Source: Thermohalobaculum sp039184865 (GTDB lineage: Bacteria > Pseudomonadota > Alphaproteobacteria > Rhodobacterales > Rhodobacteraceae). From it: a stretch of DNA of 64,000 bases. This document shows, in pieces, positions 15,172 through 24,016 of this stretch (its first letter is position 1; each line of letters starts with the position of its first letter). The notes below the pieces were generated by a model that saw only the letters and a program-made list of their open reading frames with translations, was not told the origin of the DNA and searched no databases. The position numbers were made by a program, and so were the translations under genes. The DNA lies in the NCBI GenBank assembly GCA_039184865.1, contig JBCDAV010000023.1, positions 17,867-81,866 of the forward strand. The letters are read 5' to 3'.

Positions 15172-18100
15172 AGCTCTTCTCGACGAGGCACAGGCCCGTT
15201 CATCTCGGGCCTTACCCACTGGAACGGCTGCCCCGGCAGGAACGCATTGACCTGAGCGATGTTCCGCCGATGCGGGCGATCAGTTTCCGTGACGAGCGCC
15301 CCGAGAGCCTCGCCAACGCGATGCGCGACTATCAGGCGATGATGGACGCGATCCGCGATGGTTTCGTGAAGCGCGAGAAGGGCGACGTACCCGAGGATGC
15401 GACGGAACGCGCGAACCACTTCAAGGCGTTCGGCTACTACTGCGATGCGTCGATGGTCGGCACTTGCGCGATCCCGGCGGAAGCGTGGCTGAGTGAGGCG
15501 ATCCGAAACCCCGACATCGACGCGCTGGCCGAGCAGTTGCGCACCCGCCAGACCAAGACGCTCGCGGCCGGGATCGACGTGATCATGGCGGATCTGAAGG
15601 AGTCGATGGAGGCGCCGCCGACATCCTGTGATCACCACACGCATGCGATCGTGTTCCTGTACGAGCATCCGCGCGATCCCGAACGTGGCGAACCGGGCGC
15701 CGACTGGATCCTTGGTACGCAGGACCAGAGGGCGGCGCTGCGCGGGGCCGAGACCGCGGTCGTCATCGCCTCGATGATCCGGCTGATGGGCTGGGAAGCG
15801 CGGGCTCATTCGGGATCTTCCAGCGACGTTGACGTCAACCGGCTCGCGGTCGCTGCGGGTCTGGCTGAAGCGAAGGACGGCAGCCTGTCGAACCCCTACC
15901 TGGGCGCCGATTTCGGTCTCGCCGCGATCACGACGACCATGGAGCTTGAGCCGGACAGGCCGCTCGCACCCGGCTCTGCCTTGTCGAAGTTGCGCAGCCA
16001 CGGACCGGCATGGTGGACGGGGTACGGCACGGCCAAGAGCATGGCGCACCAGGACCCGTACCATGCGCGAGACTTCGTGGACGGGCCGCACGCCTTCGAG
16101 CGCCTCAAGCATGTCGCGGCGCCGACGACCTTCATGGACGAACCGCGTATTCCACGGGTGCCGAAACGGGCGGACATGTTCAGCCGGGCGCAGTTCGGCG
16201 ACATGGGCAAATCGGTGCAGGACAACGCGCTGAACGGCTACTATGCCGCGAAGAGCCCCTATTCGATGGCCGCGCGCCGTCCGCTGGGCGCGCTGGTGCT
16301 GCTGCAGGATGGCGAGCCGGGCAACGGTCCGGCCCCCGATGATCCGTCGAAGAACGCAGAACTGGTCAAGGCGGCACTCTACTTTCTCGGCTCCGATGCG
16401 GTCGGGATCAGCCGCTGCCCCGAGTGGGCGTGGTACAGCCATGACGCGGTCGGCGATCCGATCGAGCCCACGCAGGACAACGCGATCAGCGTGATCATCG
16501 ACCAGGGTCACGAGACGATGGAGGGCGCCTCGGGCGATGACTGGATCTCGTGCTCGCAATCGATGCGGGCCTATCTGAGGTTCTCGCTGCTGGGCGGGGT
16601 GGTGGCAAACCAGATCCGGCGGCTCGGGTACACCGCCAAGGCCCACACCGTGCTGGATGGCGAGGTGCTGCAGCCGCCGTTGCTCCTGCTCTCCGGGCTG
16701 GGCGAGGTCTCGCGCATCGGCGAGGTGATCCTCAACCCGTTCCTCGGACCGCGCCTGAAATCAGGGGTCATAACGACGGACATGCCGCTGGCTCATGACA
16801 AGCCGATCGACTTCGGACTGCAGGCGTTCTGCAAGCATTGCAACAAGTGCGCCCGCGAGTGTCCGTCCGGGGCCATCACGGCCGGGCCGAAGAAGATGTT
16901 CAACGGCTACGAGATCTGGAAGTCCGACAGTCAGAAATGCACGACCTACCGCGTCGCTCAGCAGGGCGGCGCGATGTGCGGGCGCTGCATGAAGACCTGT
17001 CCGTGGAACCTCGAGGGCCTGTTCGCCGAGGCGCCGTTCCGCTGGCTGGCGATGAACGTGCCGCGCGCCGCCAAATGGCTCGCAAAGCTCGACGACAGGA
17101 TCGGACGCGGCGGCTTGAACCCGGTCAAGAAATGGTGGTGGGATCTTGGCAACGGTCAGGACGGCGGCCCTTACGTGCATCAGGACAACACCAACGCCCG
17201 CGACCTGCAGACCGATCTGGATCTGAAATTCGAGGATCAGACCATGGCGGTCTATCCAGCGAACCTCGTGCCGCCGCCGTACTTCTTCCCGTTCCACATG
17301 GATCGCGAGGAGGGCATCAAGGCGCACGATGCCTTGTTGTCGCCTGCAGAATACAAGCGCCGGCTCGCCGAGGGCGATACCGTGAACCTGGCGCATGAGT
17401 TCAAGCTGCCCGAAGGCCCGCAGCCGGTGATCCGCGTCGAGGTGGCCGAAGTCGAGCCAATGACCGATGCGATCTCAAAATACGAGTTCCGGGCGCTGGA
17501 CGGCACGCCGTTGCCGGAGTTCGAGGCCGGGGCGCATCTCGACATCGCTGTCAGTCCCGGTTTCTTTCGTCAGTACTCGATGTCGGGCGATCCTGCCGAC
17601 CGCTCAAAGTACCAGATCGCGGTGCTGCGCGAGGACGAAGGCCGTGGTGGATCGAAGCTGCTCCACCGGATCTTCCATCCCGGGCGCAAGATCTTCGTCT
17701 CCCGCCCGATCAACCACTTCCCGTTGGCCGAGGATGCGGCCTTCTCGCTTCTGATGGCGGGCGGTATCGGCGTGACGCCGATGATCGCGATGGCGCACCG
17801 CCTTCATGCGCTGGGGCGTAATTTCGCACTGCACTATTCGTGCAAGTCGCGGGCGGATGCGAGTTTCCTCGACGATCTGGAGACCGTGCCGTGGTCAGAT
17901 CGACTGCACCTGCACTTCTCGGATGACGGAACGCGGGCCGATCTGGCCTCGATCGTAACGTCGCGCCCTGATGCGCATCTCTACACCTGCGGGCCGGACC
18001 GGTACATGTCTGCGGTCCTCGCTGCCGCCGAAGCCAACGGATGGCCCGAGGATGCCCTGCACCGCGAGTATTTCTCGGTTCCCGAGCAGCCGGAATGGGA

Positions 18101-18371
18101 GAACCACGATTTCACGCTGAAGCTGGCGCGGTCAGGGCGGGAGATTGCGGTGCCCGCTGCGCGGTCGGCGACCGATGTGCTCGCTGATCACGGTGTCCGG
18201 ATCGATACGAAGTGTTCGGACGGGATCTGCGGGGTCTGTGTGACCGGTCTGGTCGACGGCGCGGTCGAGCATCGCGATTTCGTGCTGGCGCGCAAGGATC
18301 GCGAGTCGAAGATGATTCTGTGCTGCTCGCGCGCGGCCGAGCCTGGCGGCGTCGTGACGATCGACCTCTGA
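15168..18371 (+). CDS. Cobalamin-type reductive dehalogenase fused to FMN/2Fe-2S reductase (NpRdhA/BhbA-like)
   Basis: A 1067-residue fusion. Residues 1 to about 540 form the reductive-dehalogenase core, without a TAT signal, so the protein is cytoplasmic. Two 4Fe-4S ligand sets follow: Cys555, 558, 561 and 565 (CKHCNKCAREC), and Cys591, 604, 607 and 611 (...CGRCMKTCPWN). From about residue 740 a phthalate dioxygenase reductase-like module begins: RQYSMSG near 800 for flavin, GGIGVTPMIAMA near 865 for NAD(P)H, and a C-terminal plant-type 2Fe-2S site with Cys1016, 1021, 1024 and a later cysteine at 1052/1053. This is the self-sufficient catabolic class known from Nitratireductor and Comamonas, which removes halogen from aromatic compounds. 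Overlap with cdd points to a nucleoside or base substrate, which is inference. Confidence 0.88.
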   Translation: MKLFSTRHRPVHLGPYPLERLPRQERIDLSDVPPMRAISFRDERPESLANAMRDYQAMMDAIRDGFVKREKGDVPEDATERANHFKAFGYYCDASMVGTCAIPAEAWLSEAIRNPDIDALAEQLRTRQTKTLAAGIDVIMADLKESMEAPPTSCDHHTHAIVFLYEHPRDPERGEPGADWILGTQDQRAALRGAETAVVIASMIRLMGWEARAHSGSSSDVDVNRLAVAAGLAEAKDGSLSNPYLGADFGLAAITTTMELEPDRPLAPGSALSKLRSHGPAWWTGYGTAKSMAHQDPYHARDFVDGPHAFERLKHVAAPTTFMDEPRIPRVPKRADMFSRAQFGDMGKSVQDNALNGYYAAKSPYSMAARRPLGALVLLQDGEPGNGPAPDDPSKNAELVKAALYFLGSDAVGISRCPEWAWYSHDAVGDPIEPTQDNAISVIIDQGHETMEGASGDDWISCSQSMRAYLRFSLLGGVVANQIRRLGYTAKAHTVLDGEVLQPPLLLLSGLGEVSRIGEVILNPFLGPRLKSGVITTDMPLAHDKPIDFGLQAFCKHCNKCARECPSGAITAGPKKMFNGYEIWKSDSQKCTTYRVAQQGGAMCGRCMKTCPWNLEGLFAEAPFRWLAMNVPRAAKWLAKLDDRIGRGGLNPVKKWWWDLGNGQDGGPYVHQDNTNARDLQTDLDLKFEDQTMAVYPANLVPPPYFFPFHMDREEGIKAHDALLSPAEYKRRLAEGDTVNLAHEFKLPEGPQPVIRVEVAEVEPMTDAISKYEFRALDGTPLPEFEAGAHLDIAVSPGFFRQYSMSGDPADRSKYQIAVLREDEGRGGSKLLHRIFHPGRKIFVSRPINHFPLAEDAAFSLLMAGGIGVTPMIAMAHRLHALGRNFALHYSCKSRADASFLDDLETVPWSDRLHLHFSDDGTRADLASIVTSRPDAHLYTCGPDRYMSAVLAAAEANGWPEDALHREYFSVPEQPEWENHDFTLKLARSGREIAVPAARSATDVLADHGVRIDTKCSDGICGVCVTGLVDGAVEHRDFVLARKDRESKMILCCSRAAEPGGVVTIDL

Positions 18372-18452
18372 TTGAGTCGTCCATAACGCGCAGCCTCGGA
18401 TTACAGGGCCAATCTGTCGGTATTTTGCGAATAACCCATTTGCCGCAACCAC

Positions 18453-18464
18453 TTGGTATACCAA
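18453..18464. promoter_or_regulatory. Operator 1, TTGGTATACCAA
   Basis: A perfect 12-bp palindrome of the type bound by GntR-family (FadR/UxuR-like) repressors. It lies 55 bp upstream of the -35 element. Confidence 0.7.
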
Positions 18465-18474
18465 TGCGAGCACA

Positions 18475-18486
18475 CTGGTATGCCAG
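18475..18486. promoter_or_regulatory. Operator 2, CTGGTATGCCAG
   Basis: The same motif with one mismatched central pair, 22 bp (about two helical turns) downstream of operator 1, so both sites face the same side of the DNA. Confidence 0.55.
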
Positions 18487-18518
18487 AATTGATCACTGCT
18501 AAGCATTTGAAAAAATAC

Positions 18519-18546
18519 TTGAAATCGGCGGTGCGTGCCGTATGGT
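18519..18546 (+). promoter_or_regulatory. Promoter for tctCBA
   Basis: TTGAAA (18519-18524) and TATGGT (18541-18546) are separated by 16 bp, a fair sigma-70 pair. The predicted start of transcription falls inside operator 3. Confidence 0.55.
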
Positions 18547-18551
18547 CGCAG

Positions 18552-18565
18552 CGTGGTATACCACG
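18552..18565. promoter_or_regulatory. Operator 3, CGTGGTATACCACG
   Basis: A perfect 14-bp palindrome sharing the TGGTATACCA core. It covers the expected transcription start, a classical repressor position. No GntR gene lies in the window, so the regulator is encoded elsewhere. Confidence 0.7.
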
Positions 18566-18684
18566 GGAGCGAGCGCACAACAGAAAAGAACAACAAGAAA
18601 ATTGCGTGGCCGAACCTGTTCACGAAAGCAAAAATCGCTAGGTTCCGGCGCACACCGCTAAGCCAAAGCATCAGGGAGGATCAC

Positions 18685-19650
18685 ATGGCACTAAAACACA
18701 CACTTGCATTGGTTGCAGGCGCGGCAGCGTTCGCGATCGCCGGATCGGCGATGGCATGGGAGCCGAAGAAACCGATCGACTTCGTCATCATGGCCGGCAA
18801 GGGCGGCGGCGCAGACAAGATGGCGCGTCTGATGCAGGCCATCGTCGAAGAGAACAACATGGCGAGCCAGCCGCTGGTTCCAGTCAACAAGTCGGGCGGC
18901 TCGGGCGCCGAGGCGCTGCAGTTCATGAAGACGGCGAAGGATCCCGATCACGCGATCATGGTCACGCTGAACTCGTTCTTCACCACGCCGCTGCGCCAGC
19001 CGGGCCTGGGCGTGGACATCATGGAGTTCGCGCCGATCGGGCGCATGGCCGAGGACACGTTCATCCTGTGGGTGCACAAGGATGAGGGCGTGAATTCGTT
19101 CGAGGAGTTCCTCGCCGAGGCCAAGAAGCGTGGCAACAAGTGGGTCATGGGCGGCACCGGCAAGAACTCGGAAGACAACATCATCACCGACTTCCTGAAT
19201 TCGAACTACGGCCTCGACATCAAGTACATCCCGTACAAGGGCGGTGGCGCGGTCGCCAAGGATCTGGCCGGTCAGCAGATCGACAGCTCGGTGAACAACC
19301 CGTCCGAGGCCCTCGGCTTCTACGAGTCGGGTGACGTGATCCCGCTGGTCGCTTTCACGGACGAGCGTCTCGCGCTGTTCCCGGACACGCCGACGCTGAA
19401 GGAACTGGGCGGCGACTTCTCGTACTTCATGCAGCGCGCCGTGGTCGGTGCACCGGGCATGTCGGCCGATGCGCTCGGCTACTACAACAATCTGTTCCAG
19501 ACGGTCTTCGATCACGACCAGTGGCAGGGCTATCGCTCGAAGAAGGCGCTACTCGGCGAGAAGATCGAAGGTGCCGACCTGAGAGCGTACTGGGAAACCC
19601 AGCGCGATCGCCACGAGAAGATCCTGAAGGCATCCGGCGCGATCAACTGA
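18685..19650 (+). CDS. tctC: Tripartite tricarboxylate transporter substrate-binding protein, TctC
   Basis: A 321-residue periplasmic protein. The start is set by GGGAGGA five bases upstream and by a clean signal peptide (cleavage after AMA at residue 24). The mature protein opens WEPKKPIDFVIMAGKGGGADKMARLM, the TctC P-loop-like motif that holds a carboxylate. This variant has GKGGGADK where many have PGGGTD. NKSGGSGAEAL near residue 70 and YIPYKGGGAVAKDLAGQQID near 190 are also typical. It is the first gene of tctCBA under three palindromic operators. Ligand: probably a carboxylic acid, not identifiable further. Confidence 0.9.
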   Translation: MALKHTLALVAGAAAFAIAGSAMAWEPKKPIDFVIMAGKGGGADKMARLMQAIVEENNMASQPLVPVNKSGGSGAEALQFMKTAKDPDHAIMVTLNSFFTTPLRQPGLGVDIMEFAPIGRMAEDTFILWVHKDEGVNSFEEFLAEAKKRGNKWVMGGTGKNSEDNIITDFLNSNYGLDIKYIPYKGGGAVAKDLAGQQIDSSVNNPSEALGFYESGDVIPLVAFTDERLALFPDTPTLKELGGDFSYFMQRAVVGAPGMSADALGYYNNLFQTVFDHDQWQGYRSKKALLGEKIEGADLRAYWETQRDRHEKILKASGAIN

Positions 19651-19660
19651 TCTGATACTG

Positions 19661-19734
19661 CGGGGTGCGGGAAACCGCGCCCTGCAACCCGCTCCGGCGG
19701 AGCATCGGAGCGGAGCCCGGTTATCGGCGGGCTC
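19661..19734 (+). terminator. Cluster of stem-loops between tctC and tctB
   Basis: Three successive hairpins: GCGGGGTGCGG with CCGCGCCCTGC (with G-T pairs), GCTCC/GGAGC at 19691-19703, and GAGCCC/GGGCTC at 19713-19734. No T-run is present. The likely role is stabilising tctC mRNA so that the binding protein is made in excess over the membrane subunits. Confidence 0.5.
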
Positions 19735-19763
19735 ACCCAAATATCTGACAGGGGAACGAGGGA

Positions 19764-20393
19764 ATGCGGATTGCCGAGATCATCATGGCAATCGCTCTGG
19801 CGGCGTTGTCGCTGGCGATCATGTACAAGGCGGGAGAACGGCCAAGCTGGTCCGGCGAGGCGCGGTTCTCGAATGTCGGTTTCGGCGAGGACGGTGCGCC
19901 CCAGGGCGGCTTCTGGCCGTTCTGGGTCTGCGCCATCATGTTCGTCTGTTCGGTCTGGGTCTGCATTAACGGCGTGCTGAAACTCTCGCCGCCCGCGAAG
20001 TCCACCGACGCCTATCTCGACCGCCACGGCATCAACGTCCTGCTGACGGTCGGCGTCCCGGTCTTCCTGCTCGTGCTGCTGACCGACTACATCAGCATGT
20101 ACTTCGCGATGGCGCTGTTCCTGTTCTACTATCTGTTCTTTCTCGGCCAGCATGGCGGGCTGCTGTCGGGCGCGATGGCAGTCGTCGTCCCGTTCTGGAT
20201 GTTCCTGTTCTTCGACATCACCATGACCCGGACATTGCCGAAAGGCATTCTCGCCATCGAGGACGGCATCTACATCCCGCTGGGCGACTTTTTCCGCAGT
20301 CTCGACGGGGTGACGATCAGCCTGTGCTTCCTCGGTGGCGCGGCGGTCCTTGTGGCGGCGTCGATGCTGTCGCGCAGGGAGGAGTCGGCGTAA
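19764..20393 (+). CDS. tctB: Tripartite tricarboxylate transporter small membrane subunit, TctB
   Basis: A 209-residue membrane protein with four to five hydrophobic segments, the size and layout of TctB proteins. GGFWPFWVC near residue 50 matches the FWP motif of the family. AGGGGAACGAG precedes the ATG. Its TAA overlaps the tctA ATG by one base. It forms the transport complex with TctA and the TctC binding protein. Confidence 0.85.
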   Translation: MRIAEIIMAIALAALSLAIMYKAGERPSWSGEARFSNVGFGEDGAPQGGFWPFWVCAIMFVCSVWVCINGVLKLSPPAKSTDAYLDRHGINVLLTVGVPVFLLVLLTDYISMYFAMALFLFYYLFFLGQHGGLLSGAMAVVVPFWMFLFFDITMTRTLPKGILAIEDGIYIPLGDFFRSLDGVTISLCFLGGAAVLVAASMLSRREESA

Positions 20394-21973
20394 TGGAAGT
20401 CCTCTCGCTGCTTGCCGACGGGATCTTCACCGCGCTGCAACCCGCCAATCTTCTGATCTGTTTCATCGGCGTGGTGATCGGCCTTTTCGTCGGCGCGATG
20501 CCGGGTCTCGGATCGGTCAACGGCGTGGCGATCCTGCTGCCGACGATCTTCTTCATCAAGCAATCGACCGGCTCTGATGCCGCGCCGATGATCTTCCTCG
20601 CCGCGATCTACTACGGTGCGATGTATGGCGGCGCGATCTCGTCGATTATGCTGGGAATACCGGGTGCCTCGACCGCTGTGGCGACGACTTTCGACGGGCG
20701 TCCGCTGGCGCTGAAAGGCCGCGCCGAACAGGCGCTCGTGACGGCTGCCGTGGCGAGCTTCATCGGCGGGACGGTCGCCAACATCTTCTTCACAGGCTTC
20801 GCGCCGCCGCTGGCCTCGGTCGCGCTGAAGTTCGGCAATCCCGAGATTTTCGCGCTGATGCTGCTGGCATTCGCGACCTTTGTCGGGCTTGGCGGCGACG
20901 ATATCCCGAAGACGGTCATCTCGATCATGCTCGGACTGGTTTGTGCCTCGATCGGTTTCGACGTGATCGAGGGCGAGCCGCGTCTGCAGTTCTTCGACCT
21001 GACCGGCTTCTCGCGCCCGATCAACTTCCTCGTGCTCGCCATCGGCGTCTACGGTGTCGGCGAAATGCTCTGGACGCTGCATTCGACGCGCGGCGATACG
21101 GAGATGTCCAAGGCCGATATCAGCGTAGCCAAGATCAAGACTGCGACCGGCAACACCTTCCGCGAGGGCTGGAAGGGCACGACGATCGGCTCCTCGCTGG
21201 GATTCTTCGTCGGAATTCTACCGGCGGCGGGTGCGACGCCGGGCTCGCTGATGTCGTACGGGGTCGCCAAGATGACGTCCTCGAAACCGGAGGAGTTCGG
21301 CAAGGGATCGGTCGACGGCGTTGCAGCACCCGAGGCGGCGAACAACTCGGCCTCGACCGGGGCGATGCTGCCGATGATGACGCTCGGGATTCCCGGGTCG
21401 CCCACGACGGCCGTTTTGTTGACGGGGCTGGTGCTGCTTGAGCTCGAACCGGGGCCGCGGCTGTTCCAGGATCAGCCGGATTTCGTCTGGCCGGTCATCG
21501 GCTCGTTCTACATCTCGAACCTGATCGCCGTGCTCGTGAACCTCGCGTTCATTCCGCTGTTCCTCTGGATGCTTCGGATGCCGTTCACGATCCTCGCGCC
21601 GATCATCTTCATCCTCTCCACAGCAGGTGTGTATGCGGCGACGGACTCGATGTTCGATGTCTGGCTGATGTTCTGGTTCGGGCTGGCGGCCTTCCTGCTG
21701 CGCATTCTGGACTATCCGCTGGCGCCTGCAGCACTTGCCATCGTCCTGGGCGGGATCACCGAGGCCAAGCTGCGCCAGTCGCTGCAGTGGTCGGATGGCA
21801 GCTTCGGGATCTTCTTCAACCCGTTCTTCGACCGGGATGGTTCGGGCGACACCTACTGGATCGCGCCGATCATCTCGTGGATCGCGATTATCCTGATCCT
21901 GATGCCGCTCTTTCAAGTCATCAAGCGGCGGGTGCTGCGCGGTCCAGCGCGACCGTCGCACTGGCAGGGATAG
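20393..21973 (+). CDS. tctA: Tripartite tricarboxylate transporter large membrane subunit, TctA
   Basis: A 526-residue inner-membrane protein with about eleven hydrophobic segments. Family signatures are clear: FVGAMPGLGSVNGVAILLP near residue 38, IYYGAMYGGAISSIMLGIPG near 75, and GILPAAGATPGSLMSYGVAK near 280. APEAANNSASTGAMLPMMTLGIPGSPTTAVLL follows near 315. The two G-x-P-G type repeats are thought to line the transport path. The start is the ATG at 20393 that overlaps the tctB stop; the frame is open earlier but that part overlaps tctB. Confidence 0.93.
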   Translation: MEVLSLLADGIFTALQPANLLICFIGVVIGLFVGAMPGLGSVNGVAILLPTIFFIKQSTGSDAAPMIFLAAIYYGAMYGGAISSIMLGIPGASTAVATTFDGRPLALKGRAEQALVTAAVASFIGGTVANIFFTGFAPPLASVALKFGNPEIFALMLLAFATFVGLGGDDIPKTVISIMLGLVCASIGFDVIEGEPRLQFFDLTGFSRPINFLVLAIGVYGVGEMLWTLHSTRGDTEMSKADISVAKIKTATGNTFREGWKGTTIGSSLGFFVGILPAAGATPGSLMSYGVAKMTSSKPEEFGKGSVDGVAAPEAANNSASTGAMLPMMTLGIPGSPTTAVLLTGLVLLELEPGPRLFQDQPDFVWPVIGSFYISNLIAVLVNLAFIPLFLWMLRMPFTILAPIIFILSTAGVYAATDSMFDVWLMFWFGLAAFLLRILDYPLAPAALAIVLGGITEAKLRQSLQWSDGSFGIFFNPFFDRDGSGDTYWIAPIISWIAIILILMPLFQVIKRRVLRGPARPSHWQG

Positions 21974-22060
21974 GCGCGAGAGACCCCAAGCGGTCGGCGT
22001 TCCGCGCTCGCCATCGCGCCGGATGTGTGGTTGTCTGTTCCTCTTAGAACGGAGACCCCC

Positions 22061-23485
22061 ATGCTCGATACGACCAAGCCGCTTTGGCAGGCCAGCGCCT
22101 GTGATCTGGCGGACGCCATCCAGAACCGCGAAATCACCTGCACGGATGCCGTTTCGGCGGCGGTCGATCGGATGCGCGAGGTCAACGGCGATCTGAATGC
22201 CGTGGTCGACGATCTGGGCGACGAGGCGATGGACATGGCCGAGGCGATGGATGTCGGCCTCGCGGCGGGTGAGATCCTGCCCGGTGCACTCTGCGGCGTG
22301 CCGATCACGATCAAGGAGAACATAGACCAGAAGGGCCGCGCGACGCCCAACGGCGTGACCGCGTGGAAGGATGTGATCGCGCCGGATGACGCGCCATTCG
22401 TGAAGAACATGAAGAGCGCGGGTGCGATCATCATCGGCCGGACGAACACGCCGGAGTTTTCGTTCCGGGCCACGACGGTGAACGAACTGCACGGCCGCAC
22501 GAAAAGCCCCTGGAACGACTGGGTGTCGTCAGGTGGGTCATCGGGTGGCGCGTCGTCGGCGGTGATGTCCGGCATGGGGCCGATTGCCCACGGCAACGAT
22601 ATCGGCGGATCGCTGCGCTTTCCGGCCTACTGCACGGGTGCTGCGACGGTGAAGCCGGGTCTGGGACGGACGCCCGCCTACAATCCCTCGGCCCCGGCCG
22701 AGCGCGGGCCGCTCGCGCAGATCATGTCGGTTCAGGGTGTGATCTGCCGCGAGGTGCGCGATGTCCGGCGCGCGATGGAGGTCGCGACGCTCTACGACGC
22801 CGCCGATCCGTGGCAGGTGCCTGTTGCCTTCTTTGGCCCTGCGGAAGCGGAACCCGTGAAGGTCGCCTTCACCAAGGAAATGTACGAGTTCGATCTCAGC
22901 ACGTCCGTCTCGGATGCGCTCGACAAGGCCGCTTCGGCGCTGTCCGATGCCGGTTACGAGGTGGTCGAGACCGAGGCGCCGTTGCTTCGCGAATGCGCCG
23001 AGGAAGCCAATCGCTGTCTCTTTGGCGAGACCATCGAGTTGATGGGCGATCAGATCGAGGAGCACGGCTCCAAGGCGATCAGGGATATCTTCGCCAACTA
23101 TGCCGAACTGTTCGACCCGTATATGGGTCTGGAGCGCACCCACGCGATGGCGCGACGGGCCAAGTACGTGCGCGCGTGGACGCAGTTCCTGGCCGAGTAT
23201 CCGCTTGTGCTGACGCCGTTTCTGCCTAAGCCGCCGTTCAAGTGGAACCGGGACGAGGAAGGCCTGGAAGGCGTTCGCGAGGTGCTTGGGTCGGCGATCT
23301 GGTCCTATTCGATGAACTTCATGGGCCTGCCTGCCGGCAACGTCCCGGCGCACTTTGCCGACGGTTTGCCGATTGGTGTGCAGATCGTCGGGCGGCGCTT
23401 CCGCGAGGACATGATCCTGGATGCCTGCGAGGCGATCGAAGACCGCGCAGGCGTGATGGCGGACCGGCTCTTCGCGTCAGCCTGA
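22061..23485 (+). CDS. Amidase (amidase-signature family)
   Basis: A 474-residue hydrolase. The Ser-cisSer-Lys triad region is visible: VPITIKENID with the lysine near residue 87, then VSSGGSSGGASSAV with the cis-serine, and GNDIGGSLRFPA with the nucleophile serine near residue 185. The FRATTVNELHGRTKSPW lead-in is common in this family. The start chosen is the ATG at 22061 after GGAGACCCCC; the frame is open upstream but lacks a ribosome-binding site. It lies 87 bp after tctA and is probably in the same operon, so the TTT system may import an amide or its acid product. The substrate is unknown. Confidence 0.85.
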   Translation: MLDTTKPLWQASACDLADAIQNREITCTDAVSAAVDRMREVNGDLNAVVDDLGDEAMDMAEAMDVGLAAGEILPGALCGVPITIKENIDQKGRATPNGVTAWKDVIAPDDAPFVKNMKSAGAIIIGRTNTPEFSFRATTVNELHGRTKSPWNDWVSSGGSSGGASSAVMSGMGPIAHGNDIGGSLRFPAYCTGAATVKPGLGRTPAYNPSAPAERGPLAQIMSVQGVICREVRDVRRAMEVATLYDAADPWQVPVAFFGPAEAEPVKVAFTKEMYEFDLSTSVSDALDKAASALSDAGYEVVETEAPLLRECAEEANRCLFGETIELMGDQIEEHGSKAIRDIFANYAELFDPYMGLERTHAMARRAKYVRAWTQFLAEYPLVLTPFLPKPPFKWNRDEEGLEGVREVLGSAIWSYSMNFMGLPAGNVPAHFADGLPIGVQIVGRRFREDMILDACEAIEDRAGVMADRLFASA

Positions 23486-23527
23486 TAGCGATCGGCATCG
23501 CGCTCGACGCGCAATCGCGATCATCGC

Positions 23528-24010
23528 TCACTGCGGGTTGATTTTTGCGAACCGGGCGACCTTGGCTTTCGTGGCCCGCGCGAGCACGTCCGGTGGAACT
23601 TCGAAGACCGCATCCGGCGCTCCGGCAGCGGCCCAGACGGTAGAGACCTGCAGAAGCGTCTCGTCGAGCAGGATGCGGGGTGTCTCCAGGTGGCCGATGG
23701 GCGCGACCCCGCCGATTGCGAAACCCGTCCGTGCGCGAACTTCGGCCGCGTCGGCTCGCTCGAGGTGTTCTCCGACAGCGTCGGGCGCGAGATCCATGTC
23801 GACCTGATTGGCGCCGGAAACGAGAAGCAGGATCAGGTCAACGGTCTCGCATCCCCGGAAGATCAGCGATTTCACGATCTGAGGCACGTCGCACCCGCAG
23901 GCCAGCGCGGCGTCCTCCGCCGTTCGGGTGCTCTCGCCGGTGCGACGGACGTTTATGTCGAGGCCGAGATCGCTTGCGGCGCGCTCGACCCGTCTGACGG
24001 ATTTGCTCAC
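23528..24010 (-). CDS. YbaK/ProX-family aminoacyl-tRNA deacylase-like protein
   Basis: A 160-residue protein with the YbaK/prolyl-tRNA-editing fold. TAEDAALACGCDVPQIVKSLIFR and ILLLVSGANQVD match the family core, where a lysine (here in IVKSLIF) is catalytic. GFAIGGVAPIGHLETPRILLDETLL is the conserved C-terminal segment. Members hydrolyse mischarged tRNAs such as Cys-tRNA(Pro). It lies 6 bp downstream of the Lrp-type gene on the same strand and is probably co-transcribed. Confidence 0.82.
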   Translation of the reverse strand: MSKSVRRVERAASDLGLDINVRRTGESTRTAEDAALACGCDVPQIVKSLIFRGCETVDLILLLVSGANQVDMDLAPDAVGEHLERADAAEVRARTGFAIGGVAPIGHLETPRILLDETLLQVSTVWAAAGAPDAVFEVPPDVLARATKAKVARFAKINPQ

Positions 24011-24016
24011 CCGTGC

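Larger units (their letters stand above)
18372..18684. other. Regulatory intergenic region upstream of tctC
   Basis: There is no gene in these 313 bases. The region holds three TGGTATACCA-type palindromes and a promoter-like pair (listed separately), then a long leader to the GGGAGGA ribosome-binding site at 18674-18680. The frame open upstream of tctC is leader sequence, not protein. Confidence 0.7.

Noticed and set aside
15042..16646. 534-codon minus-strand ORF
   Set aside because: Antisense to the reductive dehalogenase core.
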